Below are positions 10,741 to 21,372 of a DNA stretch of 31,320 nt, in pieces. The position numbers were made by a program, and so were the translations under genes. Each line of letters begins with the position of its first letter. Positions within the stretch are counted from its first letter, which is position 1. The stretch is from Annulohypoxylon bovei var. microspora (Eukaryota; Ascomycota; Sordariomycetes; Xylariales; Hypoxylaceae). A model generated the notes under the pieces. The model had not been told where the DNA came from, made no database searches, and saw only the letters and a list, made by a program, of their open reading frames with translations. The stretch is taken from contig MU405441.1 in the NCBI GenBank assembly GCA_022836615.1, positions 1 to 31,320 on the forward strand. The letters are read 5' to 3'.

Positions 10741-11043
10741 ATTAAAAACTTAAAAAATTAATTAAAATAAAAATTAACGCGAGTTTATATTATAATTATA
10801 AATGTAATAAATGTAAGTTTTCATAATAAAGTTATTAATAACTTTAAATAAGTTATAAAAATTATTAAAATACGTATAAAAAAGGTTTTTATATTAATTA
10901 ATTTAATTTATACTTTTAAATATAAATATTATAATTTTAAAAATAAAAAGTTATTATTTTTTTATTTTTTTTTATTAATGAAAATAATTTTATTTTTAAT
11001 TTTATATAATATAAGTTTATTATTATTTATGGGAATTATTATA
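10741..11043 (+). repeat. Right LTR (uninterrupted)
   Basis: About 303 bp, aligning with 4087-4180 plus 5491-5697. It serves as the empty-site reference for the insertion in the left LTR: the sequence ATAATAAAGTTATTAATAAC at 10,823-10,842 is continuous here. It is also AT-converted, but independently of the left LTR at several sites. Confidence 0.75.
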
Positions 11044-11968
11044 AATAAAACGTAATATTTAAAAAAAGTTTTAAACTTATAATTAAATTTATAAATTATA
11101 CTTTAATAATATCATTTTTTTGAAATTTTATTATTATTTATAAATTTTTAATTTAATTATATATAATTTTTAAAAATTAATTTACATAATATATGATTAA
11201 TTAAAAAATAAATAATAAAAATATTTATTTTAATTTAAAATTAAAATTTTATTTATTAAATCGAATTATAATGAAATATTTTCTTTTAAAATTTAATTAT
11301 ATTTAAAGTAAATTAAAATAATTTAATAAAATTTATAATAATAAAATTTAATTATATATAATTTATAATAATTAAAAAATGTTTTATTATTATTAAAAGT
11401 TTATTATTTTAACTTAATAAATTCTTGTTAAGTCTGAGCCGGTTTTTTTGATTGGTTGAAGATTTATCGATAAGCACGGGCCAGCTGGGAGTACTTTGCC
11501 ACCCATACAAATTCGTATGCATCTCATTGTACCTACATAAACAATACAAAGCTATGTCTTTAAACTTAAATAACTTCACCAAAACTAACTGTACAATATA
11601 ATAATTTATATAGATCGATAAATGACTCAAAAACGCATCGAATGAACTAAAATGCACTATTAACAGATGAGTAATGAAATAAATACGCAGAAAATCGTAT
11701 AAGGTATTAATATTGAAGCGTTTCGGGGGTATCACGTGCGACCGGTTCGCCATAACGACATTAGGTTTCGCAATACAACAGCTTACGACGTACGGAATAT
11801 AACGTGCAACCTATTGAAACCTATATGGTTAAAAGCGCATGATTGAGGGCTATATAATGATATAATTTTGATACTTGCAAACGTATTGTAAGCGAAGTTA
11901 TTAGAGTTCAAAACTGGGGGTTTCATGTACTGACTTTTAGTGGCTTTTAATGATTACTAATAAGGTCA

Positions 11969-11980
11969 GGGTTAGGGTTA
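11969..11980 (+). repeat. Two TTAGGG-type telomeric repeats (interstitial)
   Basis: GGGTTAGGGTTA, preceded by CA. Two units of the ascomycete telomere repeat can occur by chance, so this is only a pointer to possible subtelomeric ancestry. Confidence 0.35.
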
Positions 11981-11985
11981 CGTGA

Positions 11986-12015
11986 GACTAATCCGAGACT
12001 GGTCTGAGATTAGTC
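11986..12015. repeat. 30-bp imperfect palindrome
   Basis: The arms GACTAATC (11,986-11,993) and GATTAGTC (12,008-12,015) are perfect 8-bp reverse complements. The inner AGAC and GTCT also pair, giving a cruciform-capable site. It could be a transposon subterminal motif; no function is known. Confidence 0.5.
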
Positions 12016-12159
12016 CTAATTGGGATACTGGTCTAAGCTCATACCCAGACCAGACCGAGACTGAACTTTAAAGTGGGCCCGACTGAATTGGGAAATGGGC
12101 TGGCTGAATCAGCAAGGTGGGGCGATCTAACCTATCTAGGTGAACTAGTTGGAGGTGGT

Positions 12160-12286
12160 CTTGGCAGGCCGTTTTTTCGGAGTTAAGCCCCTCGGAGCGC
12201 CTCAGGAGGTGGTCCGAGCTAGTCGACGAGGTGGTCCGAGCTATGAGCCCTTGATTATGTACCTAAATGAGGGGATAGCTTGCTTA
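12160..12286 (-). repeat. Large inverted repeat, right arm
   Basis: Read on the minus strand this has, in order, CACTATA, CTATCCCCTCA, then the 29-bp block shared with 2822-2850 (12,207-12,235), then CTCCGAAAAAA. It is the mirror of the left arm and lies about 700 bp from the 3' end of the POL2 coding region. Together the arms look like ends of one large, now nested, DNA element, or an inverted duplication. Confidence 0.6.
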
Positions 12287-12983
12287 TAGTGATATTAGCA
12301 CATGTTCCCTTTTTTGCCCTACTCTGTGGGGGAACGGATGATAAGGAGCTTCATAACATATTTATTTCTAAAAGGCATTAGGTACTCATTAAAATAATCA
12401 TAAGTAACACATCCAGTAGTAAATGGAAAACGTATGGTAAGAATAGCAGACGTTGAGATACCTATTCAGGGGTGAATTGATTAGTCAGCTATTACAAAGA
12501 TCCAAGGCCAAATAAGTATTATAGCGGTTAGTCACTAAACTTTAGTTAAGAGATCACCACATGTGCAGAGTACTACTGACTAATTGCTGATCTAATCACG
12601 CAAATCGTCCAGAGGAATTAGTAAGCAGATATTGAAATAACACCTTCAATAAACCGATGCGCTCGGCGCGACCCGTTCGATTTATACCAAGAACTTATTT
12701 TCGAATGTTTTTCTTCTTCGTACTTTAGGAGGCAACCCATTGTACCGAAACCATTCAAAAAGCTCTTTGACATATGATTCCGTATGTTGATTATTTCTGA
12801 TCATCGCGATTACGTCTTCACAACATTACGGGGCAAAAGGGGGCAAAGGCTCAGTAATAAAAGTTTACTTTCCCATAGCTAGGTACACATCAATCAATAC
12901 TCATATTATCATTTCATCTGTGGAATCTGCACATAGACAACCAACCCCAACGCCGTAAAGATGCTTTCCTCATACCCTATCAA
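12287..12983. other. Intergenic, 3' side of POL2
   Basis: About 700 bp of ordinary, moderately AT-rich sequence between the inverted repeat arm and the POL2 stop codon. It must hold the POL2 3' UTR and polyadenylation site, but no distinctive signal was recognised. No gene is seen. Confidence 0.6.
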
Positions 12984-15900
12984 TTATAGCCCTCCCAACA
13001 CCTCGGCAACAAGGCTCTCCAGCATCCTTAACCCGTACCACTTCGCGATGCCCTGGTAGACGCCCAGCTTTCTGACCACCTCATCCCTCTTGACGCTCTC
13101 GGTCCACGGGCCGCTGCACGTGCAGTGCTCCATGAGGTCGTTGAGCCTGATGCTGCCGCACCGCTCGCACTTTAGGTCCTGGGTGGCCCACTCAACGACC
13201 ATCGCCTGCACGTCGGATAGGAGCTTCTCCTCGATCTTTAGTCTCTCTAGCTCCGCGTCGCAGAACTGGCACTGCCACACCTTGGCCGCGGCCGCCTTTC
13301 TGACCTCCGCCTCGCTGCCCCCCAGGTCCGGGAGCAGGGACTCGTCGCGGCACAGGTCCCAGTCGCGCGCGAGCGTGCACTCAGGGCAGCCCCATTGCGC
13401 GACTTTAAGACTTTCGCTCGGGTTCGTGAATGCGCCTTCCTTGCTAAATTCGCGTACTTCAAATAGGGCGAGCAGTTCTTTTCTTAATAGCCGTGCCTCC
13501 ATTGTAATATTCTTGTCTAGTGAGAGGACCTGCATGAGATACTTGACAAGTTCTAGTACGGCGTTGCGGTTGTGCATATTCTTGATGTGGCTTCCCGGTA
13601 GGACTGGGAATGACCAATCGGATGCGAGTTCCGGGTGCAGGAGCTCGCGAGCCTGAGTCGAGACAAGGGATCGTATTTCCTTTTTCAATTTCTTTTCGAA
13701 ATCATTAGTGATGATCTGGGATTTGTCGCCGTCGTCACCTTGGGAGCCGTTACGTAATGGTAATTGGGTGAGACGTGGCGTCGCGTCGGGATCTCCGTTT
13801 GCCAATAACGGATGCTTGAGTTTGTGCATGAGCTTTATAAACTCAACGACCCAATACTGGAAGGTATCTTGTAGGCGAAGAGGTAAGAAAGTCTTCATTT
13901 GCCAATTCATGATAGTCTGAAGACTCTGCTGCTCAGCCTCGACGACCTCTTGGCAGGCTTTGCCACCGTAGTTGAAGTCATCATACCATACGAGGTAGTC
14001 CCAATACTCCTTGATTTCGAGATCGATAAAGTGGAACAACGGCTTGCTCTTGATACTTTTTAGAATATACTGACTGTATGCGTACGCATTGCCCACTTCG
14101 GACTTTGTGGTCTGCAGCAGAAGTCGGTTCGAGTTTGCAAACACGACTTGCGAGCCAACTCGGCGAAAGTCTGCCATAAGCTGCAGTAGAGCTTTTCGAC
14201 TCATCATCTGCACGTAGTAATGAAGCGCCCGGTCGTACATGAACGAATCAGGAGACTCAACCCATCGTACCAAATGTTGGACGAGGATGTCGGCCATAGG
14301 ACTACCTTTGCATGCTTCCGCCCACCAGGACTTGACCATCTCACGTAGAACAAGCACACCAGCGTTAGCAAATGCTCCCTCGGAATGGAGGACTTCGTTG
14401 CCGTCTGACGGCGCCGAGTCCGTGGCTGGATTAAAGGAGATTGAGTCGGAGCCCTCGAGCTCATTGATTAGAGAGGACGTGAGGATGGTATTTATGGCAA
14501 GATTTCGGACTTCTAGGTCGATGCAAACAGACGCGTACGTGCCGGGGTTATTCGCCGACGGCATTGAGACTGTATCCAGGGGCCCCGTAACATCATCCTG
14601 CTCATAGCCAGCATGGTCTGGTTTGGGACCCGACGACCACCATAATACAACATTATTCAACTGTAGGCGGCGCGCATATGCGACGTCAATTAGGAATCTG
14701 GGATCGTCGCGCTCTAAGTTACATAATGGTATGTCACCGTATCTTGCTAGGGCTGTAAGATGTAGGATCCAGGACCCAAGATTGAGGTAGTGTGAAACGA
14801 GGCGTTTCGCGACAACAGATTGCCAGCCGAGAGGTGGGAGAGAGCTGTCTGCCTGGTCATACCGAAGAGGAAGAATGGGAAACTCTGCGAGAATAGGGAC
14901 GTCATGGACAAGTAAGTTCTGTTGTGAGGACTGGATAACGAGCATTAGAGGCTTCAACTCGTCCTTCTTCATCTTCTTGACAAGATCACCGATTTCGAGG
15001 TGTACCTTTCGTCGTGTTGTTACTTGAGTCACCTTGAAGGTCAGTTTCTCCTGGTATGAGAAGCATTCTTGCCAGTTAGTGCCCTCTGCCTCCTGCCGTC
15101 TTTTTGTAAACATGTCGCTATAGATCTTGGTGACGTTTGGTAAATCTTGACCGGCGTCCTTGGTCTTTTGAAGAATGACTATATGGGCCTGGCCGCCAGT
15201 AGAGGAAAAGAGACCAAAAATCTGTCTCTCACCAGCAGTGATGTGCGATATATAGAGGTATGCGAGAGGGTTTGAATCTAGGTAAGTTCTTGGCTTCGTG
15301 GGTTTTTTTAAACCGTCGAGATCGAATCCTTGCTCGAGACCCTTCCCTAGTACACCGGGTTGGCTTTCGTCAATGGTGCATAGATTCCCGAGATGGAGCA
15401 TTGCTCGCATGTTCAATGGAACTTGCTTTTCATATACACCTTCCACACTCGGATGATTGAAGAGTAATGAGAACTTTTCTGCTTCAGCAAAATAAACATC
15501 TTCGGGCACAGTGATCTTGAATAGGTGTGTCGAGGAGTGCCCATTGGGCAAGGTGTGATTGACTTGCTCGACCTCGCAACCTTCAACTTCGATGTCGGGT
15601 AAATCCTTGCCCTTTAGATTGAGGAATACCTGCCGCGGGACCTTGATCTTGAGAGGGTGGATTTTTGCATCAATCAAGACAAATGCGGTTACTACACCCG
15701 GGTTATCTGACCCACGAAGCTGAAGCAACTGCCATGTATTTCTGTATGTCACTTCTGCCCGCTGGCGGAATGTTTGCTGGATATTTCCGGCCAAATTACC
15801 GCGGCGATCTCCGAAAAGGTGGCGTCGACGGATCCGAGCTTGCTTCTGAATTTTCCACTTCTTTTTTTGGTACTCTAAAAATGCTGGGTAATCATCCGAA

Positions 15901-18900
15901 GGGTTTGGCATCTCTTTTGGAAGCGCTGCAAAGGGGTCAAGATTATCCCTTTCCGGTTCGGGGGACTTCCGCTTCGCTGCTGTTGATGTCAGTTGGGACG
16001 CACTAATAGCTGCAGCTGTGCTCTTTGGCTTTAGTAGCTTGGACCCAAAATCCTCCAGATCCTCGAGCCTCGAGCCTGTAAGATTCGTTATATCCTCCAG
16101 AGGTCCCTTGGTACTCGCGAAGAGATCTGTCATCTTCTTCTGTTTCATCTTGTCGTCTTTAATATTGATTCTTCGCTGGAGCCAGTCTGGATGTGGCACT
16201 CGTGGGACCGGATTGCGAACCTTCTGCAACGCAGCAGGAATGGTGATCAGCTTCTGGATGACGGAGCCTAGACGTTCTAGGTAATAGTTCCAATCAAGTA
16301 GAGCCCGAGGATCTGTATCAGACGGCTCCTCCTTGAGCCATTTGGTCAAATACCGTCGCTTGATATCTGTTGCGGCTGAGAAGATGGCGACCGGTACGGC
16401 TCGTTCGGTGACTGGAGCACCTCGAGGTTTCGCGCAGATAATGTACTTGCAATTGAGACCTTTATCTTTAACCATCTGCTCACCTAAAAACTCTGCTAAA
16501 CGCTTCGCTGTCGTGATAGATGTAGATTTCTGGCTTCCATATTCCTCGAGTGTTTTGGACATGCTTCGGTTTTCGCAAATAAGATCGATCAGCTCCTCAT
16601 CGGCTAAGGTTGTACCCTTGCTATCTAAAACATCGAGCCATCTGTTCGCAACTTTTGCTACAGCAGCGTAGCATTCCGTAAGGGTAGTACCTTCCAAGAA
16701 AAACTTGAAGATTTGCTGTTGGAAGATCTTGATTAGTTTGAGTTCACCTCTTCGCTTGACTTCAAATCCCTTGAGTTCAGCTAGACTGCCATCGTCGTTA
16801 AAGACGGCATATCGCTTCTTCAAGTTCTTGTCCTCTTCCTTCGATGTTGGTAAGACCATAGCCTTGTAAGGGCCATCGACCTCGAAGAAGATGGAGTTGT
16901 CGCTATGTGTTTCGTACTTGAACGTCTTTTGATTCACTAGCGTTTGATACTGGTGATTCGTGAACTTGGCATGGACGAGGTGATTCAACATCACGCAAGG
17001 ATATGAGATAGTACACTTCTTGCCATTTTTAAGCTTAAATGCGAAGTTTTCCGGGAACGTCGCCGGCAACATACACCAGATACCGTCGGTATCCAGTTCT
17101 AGGGGCCGTCCAAGACGTTCGACGAGCGATCTTGCTAACTGAATGATTGTTGCGCCAGTCAGACAGGTGACGCCAGCCATCTCCATGGAGTACCATCTAG
17201 ATCCCTTTCGCATGACATAACCGTAGAAGGAGTTCAGAATGACCTTGTGTGCTAGCTGTAGAGAATCATAAAGGACGATCATTTTCTTAGCGGATTCGAC
17301 TTCATTAGACGCTGCCCCAGACGACTTAAGAGACTCGGTCTTGCCTTTCCAAACTTTGGCCTGTCCCTTATAATCGTATCGACGATCTCTAAAATCCTTC
17401 ACGGTATCAATGTAAAAAGGATTCTCTCGTTGGCAAATGATTGCTTCCCGAACAATTGTTGTCTGTTCACGGATCTTGTGGTAGACCTTCTGGCTGTATA
17501 GTTGTAGTCGCTTTCTAGTGAGTGCGGCTTGCTCGTCTTCAGGCAATTCCTGAAATGTTCTCATGGGGGCACCCGGACGTTTCCCTGGGAATTTCTCGTT
17601 CTCGAGCGCGTGCCGAATCATGTTGTATTCGTCCCGCTTTGCTGGTAAATATTCGCCTCTCCAAGCCCAAGGCATTCTCCTGTCGCAAGTCTTTCCCGGG
17701 CGGTTGAAATCACAGGCAGCGCAGTCCGATTCCTGGATCATCGAGTCGGGCTGTAATCGGTTCGTAGTCATGATGTTGGGGTACATGGATGCGACGTCTA
17801 AATGATAAATCAGTGGCCTCTCGTTCCGGTTGGGAGTCTCCTTGAGTTGTAACAATCGTGATGCGATCTGTTGTTTGACTTCGTCATAGTTCGTGACATC
17901 ATCCAGCGACTTCTTCTCTTCGATTTCAACCACGAATTTGAGGGCGTTGTCCAAATCGCCGAGTAGTTCATCGACAGCCCCTGGATCGACCGCAAAATTT
18001 ACTGGAATATCTGCTCGAAATACTCCTGCCTCGATACTTTCGACGTGGCCACCAACGTAAGTCTCGGCATCAAGTAAGTGGCCGTCCCAGAAAGCTTCTT
18101 TTGGAGACATGTGTTTGTTCGGTAGTATGATTTCATGCTTGAATGCCTGCACCATTAATAACATCTCGCATAGTGTACCAGTTCCCTTTCGCAGTACGTC
18201 ATCGCCTCCTAGTGGGAGAATCGTACATAGAGAGAAGATGAAAGGATGGATATACTTCATGTACAGGTAATAGGTAGCAACGGCATCTGAGACTGAGTAC
18301 TCCGCTAGAGTCTGAGGTCTCTCGTTTGCGTATGGTGTCATGAGTTCTGGGTCGAGCTCGTCCGGATCATAGCCAAGTTTGGCAACGGTGACGGCTTTTA
18401 AACCTCGACTTCCCTGTGGTAAGTAGGAATCACGGTTGACCCATGCTAGACAGTCCATATGAACACCATATGTGCACTTATAGATATCCTCACTGTCTTT
18501 CTTCCATCCGATCTCGCGATACATATCGATACCGTGAATGCTCGCTCTCGTTTCTACGTACGGCCAATCGAAAAAGTCACCGTTGTAAGTGGCGATGACA
18601 GTTGGTCGGGCCTCCTTTACATGTGAAAAGAACCGTTCGATTACGGCCTTCTCGTTAGGTTCATTAAAAATCATGAACGGCCCAGGGTACTCTGGTTTTG
18701 GTGTGTACTCGAAGTCGGAAATGTCTTCAGAGACAACCTCTCGGTTGGTAATAAGGAAACCTTGCCCGTCAATCATGTAGGACATCATCATGATCTGATC
18801 TATCGTTGCGTCGGGAAATTTGAGAGGAGCCTTGCACGTCTCGATATCGAAGGCCATTACCACGGGATCTGCTTGGACGATGTGCTCTTCATTAAGCGTA

Positions 18901-19835
18901 ATAGTGGTGATGCCATGTTTTACCTCCACGAAATACCATTTTCCTACTCGGATGTCTAGCCCATATATTAGCCTACAGAGGCGAGACACGGCAGTATCGT
19001 AGACTCACCCATATCAATCATAACTCTTACATGGTACGGCACATCGTACTCTCTAATATCAACAATATAGTCGCTAGCGTCCGAAAATGAAGCATTATGT
19101 CGTCTATCATCATCTCGTGAATCATCAAAAAGGTCGAAACCCGCTTGCTCGCTATGAAATAAGTTAGCACTAGGTCGTTGAAGTATACCGTTCTTTAAAT
19201 AGGGAAACTCACGCAGCAACCTCTGCATAAACATCAACCGTTCCCATAGCCTTCTTATTCTTCTCCGCTATGGGCATAATCTCCCTCTTCGCAGTCATTA
19301 AGTCCTGGACATTTCTAAATCGTAACTCGAGGAATGTTCTTCTGTATCCGAGGAGGTGATTTGGCATGGACAGATCCTCCTTCTCAACTCGCTTCACGCT
19401 GCGTACGACACCACCGCCGGGTACTCGTTTTAGCCATTCCTCGACTTCGCCTTCCCGTCCTTTTCTGCAGGCGATTACGAAATACGGTTCATACTCGATA
19501 GTTGCCTTGAACGTCTGCCCGTCATCCTCGATGAAATAGCAATCCAGCGCCGCTCTGCCACCAGGGGATCGGTCGTCGTCAAGCGCCACTGTAGTCGGTT
19601 GGACATTGACAAGCCAACCCTCTTTTCTTCTGCCTGATTCGTATCTAGCAAAGCCCATGGACTCGTCGATCTGTTGCGCAAGGAGTGTCCGCTCGAGTCT
19701 CTCATCAGCCGATGTGCCTTCGGTTCTGGTGGTCGAGGCAGCGAACGTTCGAGCCCGACTCGGTCCATGGTAGGCTTGCTTGCCGCCCCGACGAGCATAG
19801 CCCTTTTGTGGGCGGCGTACAGAGGTGTTTGACAT
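12984..19835 (-). CDS. POL2: DNA polymerase epsilon catalytic subunit (3 exons)
   Basis: Leading-strand replicative polymerase with 3'-5' proofreading. Exons are 19,835-19,213, 19,151-19,009 and 18,955-12,984; introns of 61 and 53 nt are GT-AG with CTAAC and CTAAT branch points. Splicing yields the conserved REYDVPYHVRV...DIRVGKW stretch and a 2245-aa protein (yeast is 2222). Exonuclease motifs are FDIET (D292/E294), NGDFFDWP (about 380-387) and YSVSDAV (D479). Polymerase motif A is DVASMYPNIM (642-651), motif B NSFYGY, motif C LDTDG (D877/D879). Four Cys fitting the catalytic-core Fe-S site are C667, C670, C679 and C763. A PIP-like QKKMTDLF is at 1194-1201. The C-terminal non-catalytic half ends with two Cys modules: CysA (C2112, C2115, C2151, C2154, with C2124 also present) and CysB (C2185, C2188, C2200, C2202). 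All catalytic residues appear intact. The start is the ATG at 19,835. Confidence 0.97.
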
Positions 19836-20344
19836 TGTGGACTCGATTGAAGAGGGTCGGATTCGAGGGTTCCCTCTTAAAAGATTATTTATCTAAATTA
19901 GAGAGAAACCATAGATCGTTGCGACGGAGTGTCCGATGAGCATCGTTGGCGACGGCGATAATTCAAATAAGGCAATTCAGTTGGTATCATAAACGTTGCC
20001 GGAGAGAAATAGTCCCTGTAGTAGAAATCGAAAATTGGCAATATGGTATTGTGGTTGCAACAGAAAGAATTGAATGGATTACATACAAACCCCCCTGTCT
20101 ATTAACACGCGAAACGCGACTTTGCGCTTAGACGCGCCTTCCAAATCTGCAAGGGTCGCGTTTTTTCTTTAAGTGCTTCGATTTATGCATAATACTATCC
20201 AATTGATTAAGTTCCGTTAAATCCCAATCTTGTATAAATCAATATGCATATTGCGTCAATGCGTATCAGCGTCATAGCTCTAAGCCGTGATTTCTGTACC
20301 ACCCAAAATCGAACCATAGAAATTCGAGCTCACTGCGCATTGCA
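19836..20344. promoter_or_regulatory. Divergent POL2/COX20 intergenic promoter with ACGCGA cluster
   Basis: A 509-bp region between divergent start codons. It holds ACGCGA at 20,107-20,112 and 20,114-20,119, ACGCG at 20,132-20,136 and the inverse TCGCGT at 20,156-20,161. ACGCGT/ACGCGA is the MCB core bound by the fungal G1/S regulator MBF, which controls DNA replication genes. The cluster lies 270-330 bp upstream of the POL2 start and about 185-240 bp upstream of COX20. Cell-cycle control of POL2 is therefore a reasonable inference, not shown by sequence alone. Confidence 0.6.
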
Positions 20345-20968
20345 ATGGCGCAAGACGACAACGAGCCGCCTAGAGTGCGCAGTCCTCCGTCCGGGGTAAC
20401 CGAAATCCCCGAACATGTCAAAGAATCCCCAATGTACGAAACATTTTCCAGCCCGAAAACATATCCCGAGGGTCAAGAGAGCGTAGGCGAAGCAGCTGAG
20501 GGGCAGAAAAACCCTGCGCGACATACGGTGACGGAAGCGTTCCAATCTATAAAGTCGGATGATTTCCTCAGCGTACATAAAATACCGTGCGCGCGCCAGG
20601 GCCTCATGACGGGTATCGGTGCAGGTGCAGTGGTGGGCGCGGGTCGCTATATAACAGGAGGTACATCAGCAAGCACCCAGGCTTCTGGTCCTTGACCTCT
20701 CGATGCGCGTTGGCTAATCAAGTGCCCCTCAGGACGAATACCCAAAGCTGCAAATTGGGCATTCGGTGCATTCTTCATAAGTTCTGCAATCCAATGGGAA
20801 TACTGTAGGGCGCAACGAGCATCCGAACATGCCTCAATGGCACGAATAGTCGAGATCATGGATAAGAAGAAAGCCCAAGAGGCAGCACAGGCCGCGGAAG
20901 CAGCAAGATTAAAACAAGAAAAAGAGAGGCAAGAGGCTGCCAAGAAAAGCTGGTATAAAATCTGGTGA
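20345..20968 (+). CDS. COX20: Cytochrome c oxidase assembly protein COX20 (2 exons)
   Basis: Mitochondrial inner-membrane chaperone that holds newly made Cox2 for processing and copper insertion. Exons are 20,345-20,660 and 20,733-20,968. The 72-nt intron is GTACAT...CTAAT...CTCAG and splices G to GA to give GGRIPKAANW. The product is 183 aa, near the family's usual size. The family signature is present: EAFQSIKSDDFLSVHKIPCARQG, then a first membrane segment (GLMTGIGAGAVVGAGRYITGG), a short loop RIPKAANW, and a second membrane segment (WAFGAFFISSAIQWEYC). A charged coiled-coil tail rich in Lys, Glu and Ala follows (MARIVEIMDKKKAQEAAQ onward). The N-terminal 60 residues are Pro/Ser/Glu-rich and disordered. 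Without splicing the frame would stop at 20,695 and lose the second membrane segment. Confidence 0.92.
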
Positions 20969-21372
20969 ACCATCCAACCCATAGGAATTCCGAATAGTAA
21001 TTGTTGCTACTGTACATATCTACTATACTAATCTCTTGGGAATTTCCTGCCTGCGCGCCAATAGTTGAAATTCGTGCATTTCTATGGAGTTGGCACCTAG
21101 GGCAGTTGGGGTCCCCACGGAGTACGACCCATAACACATTTGAGTTGGAAGCCATATAGTTTGGATAGTTTTCCATGTGTATAAAAACAATACAATCAAA
21201 TAAATCCTACAAAAAGTCGCATTTCCGTCATGACAGCCGTTTCTTGTGCCAATAATCTGCGCCAGAGTCACTCAACGCCGTATCCACCTATTGTAACCAG
21301 TCGTGCTCGCATTAACGCCCTAAACAACAAAAGTGGTATTCAAAGTCGTGTTACGGAGACGTTGCGTCGCTA
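20969..21372. other. Convergent intergenic region, no gene seen
   Basis: About 400 bp between the COX20 stop and the stop of the minus-strand gene beyond. It must carry both 3' UTRs. AATAAATC-like sequence near 21,198 could serve plus-strand polyadenylation. Reading frames here are short shadows. Confidence 0.5.

Larger units (their letters stand above)
4087..11043 (+). mobile_element. RIP-inactivated Ty3/gypsy chromodomain LTR retrotransposon with nested insertion
   Basis: Two related direct repeats of about 300 bp bound the element: a left LTR (split by an insertion) and a right LTR at 10,741-11,043. Excluding the 1310-bp insertion the element is about 5.65 kb. Between the LTRs, plus-strand remnants occur in the order reverse transcriptase, RNase H start, integrase, chromodomain, which is the Ty3/gypsy order. 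All frames are riddled with stops from C-to-T and G-to-A changes. A possible 5-bp AATAA duplication flanks it (4082-4086, 11,044-11,048), but in such AT-rich DNA this carries little weight. Gag was not recognised between 5700 and about 7800. Confidence 0.8.
2890..11405. other. RIP-type AT-rich block (heterochromatin-like isochore)
   Basis: Composition changes abruptly from about 2890 and back at about 11,405. Between these points the sequence is almost all A and T, with stop codons in every frame. Most surviving C residues precede G, while CpA, CpT and CpC are strongly depleted. That is opposite to loss of methylated CpG and matches RIP, which spares CpG. The parts of the block that can be identified are a Ty3/gypsy retrotransposon and a nested 1310-bp element. 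Positions 2890-4086 and 11,044-11,405 are AT-rich with no recognised content apart from the short repeats listed separately. No gene is supported here. Confidence 0.9.
11406..12159. other. Non-RIP spacer with palindrome and telomere-like motif, no gene seen
   Basis: Normal composition returns abruptly. Contents noted are GGGTTAGGGTTA at 11,969-11,980 (two telomere-type repeats) and an imperfect palindrome at 11,986-12,015 (GACTAATC and GATTAGTC arms with an inner AGAC/GTCT pair). These are followed by GAGACT and CTGGTCT-type short repeats up to about 12,075. A 114-codon minus-strand reading frame at 11,409-11,753 has no recognisable domain and is not called a gene. Confidence 0.5.

Noticed and set aside
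11409..11753. 114-codon minus-strand open frame
   Set aside because: No domain, no start context, hydrophobic low-complexity composition beside AT-rich DNA. It is what chance gives in such sequence.
2714..12297. TATTA as target-site duplication of the large inverted-repeat element
   Set aside because: The 5-mers match, but the outer ends of the two arms do not align up to them and the motif is AT-rich, so it is not claimed beyond a hint.
13090..18780. Many open frames of 60-190 codons overlapping POL2 on either strand
   Set aside because: Shadows of the 2245-aa coding sequence; none shows a domain or its own start context.
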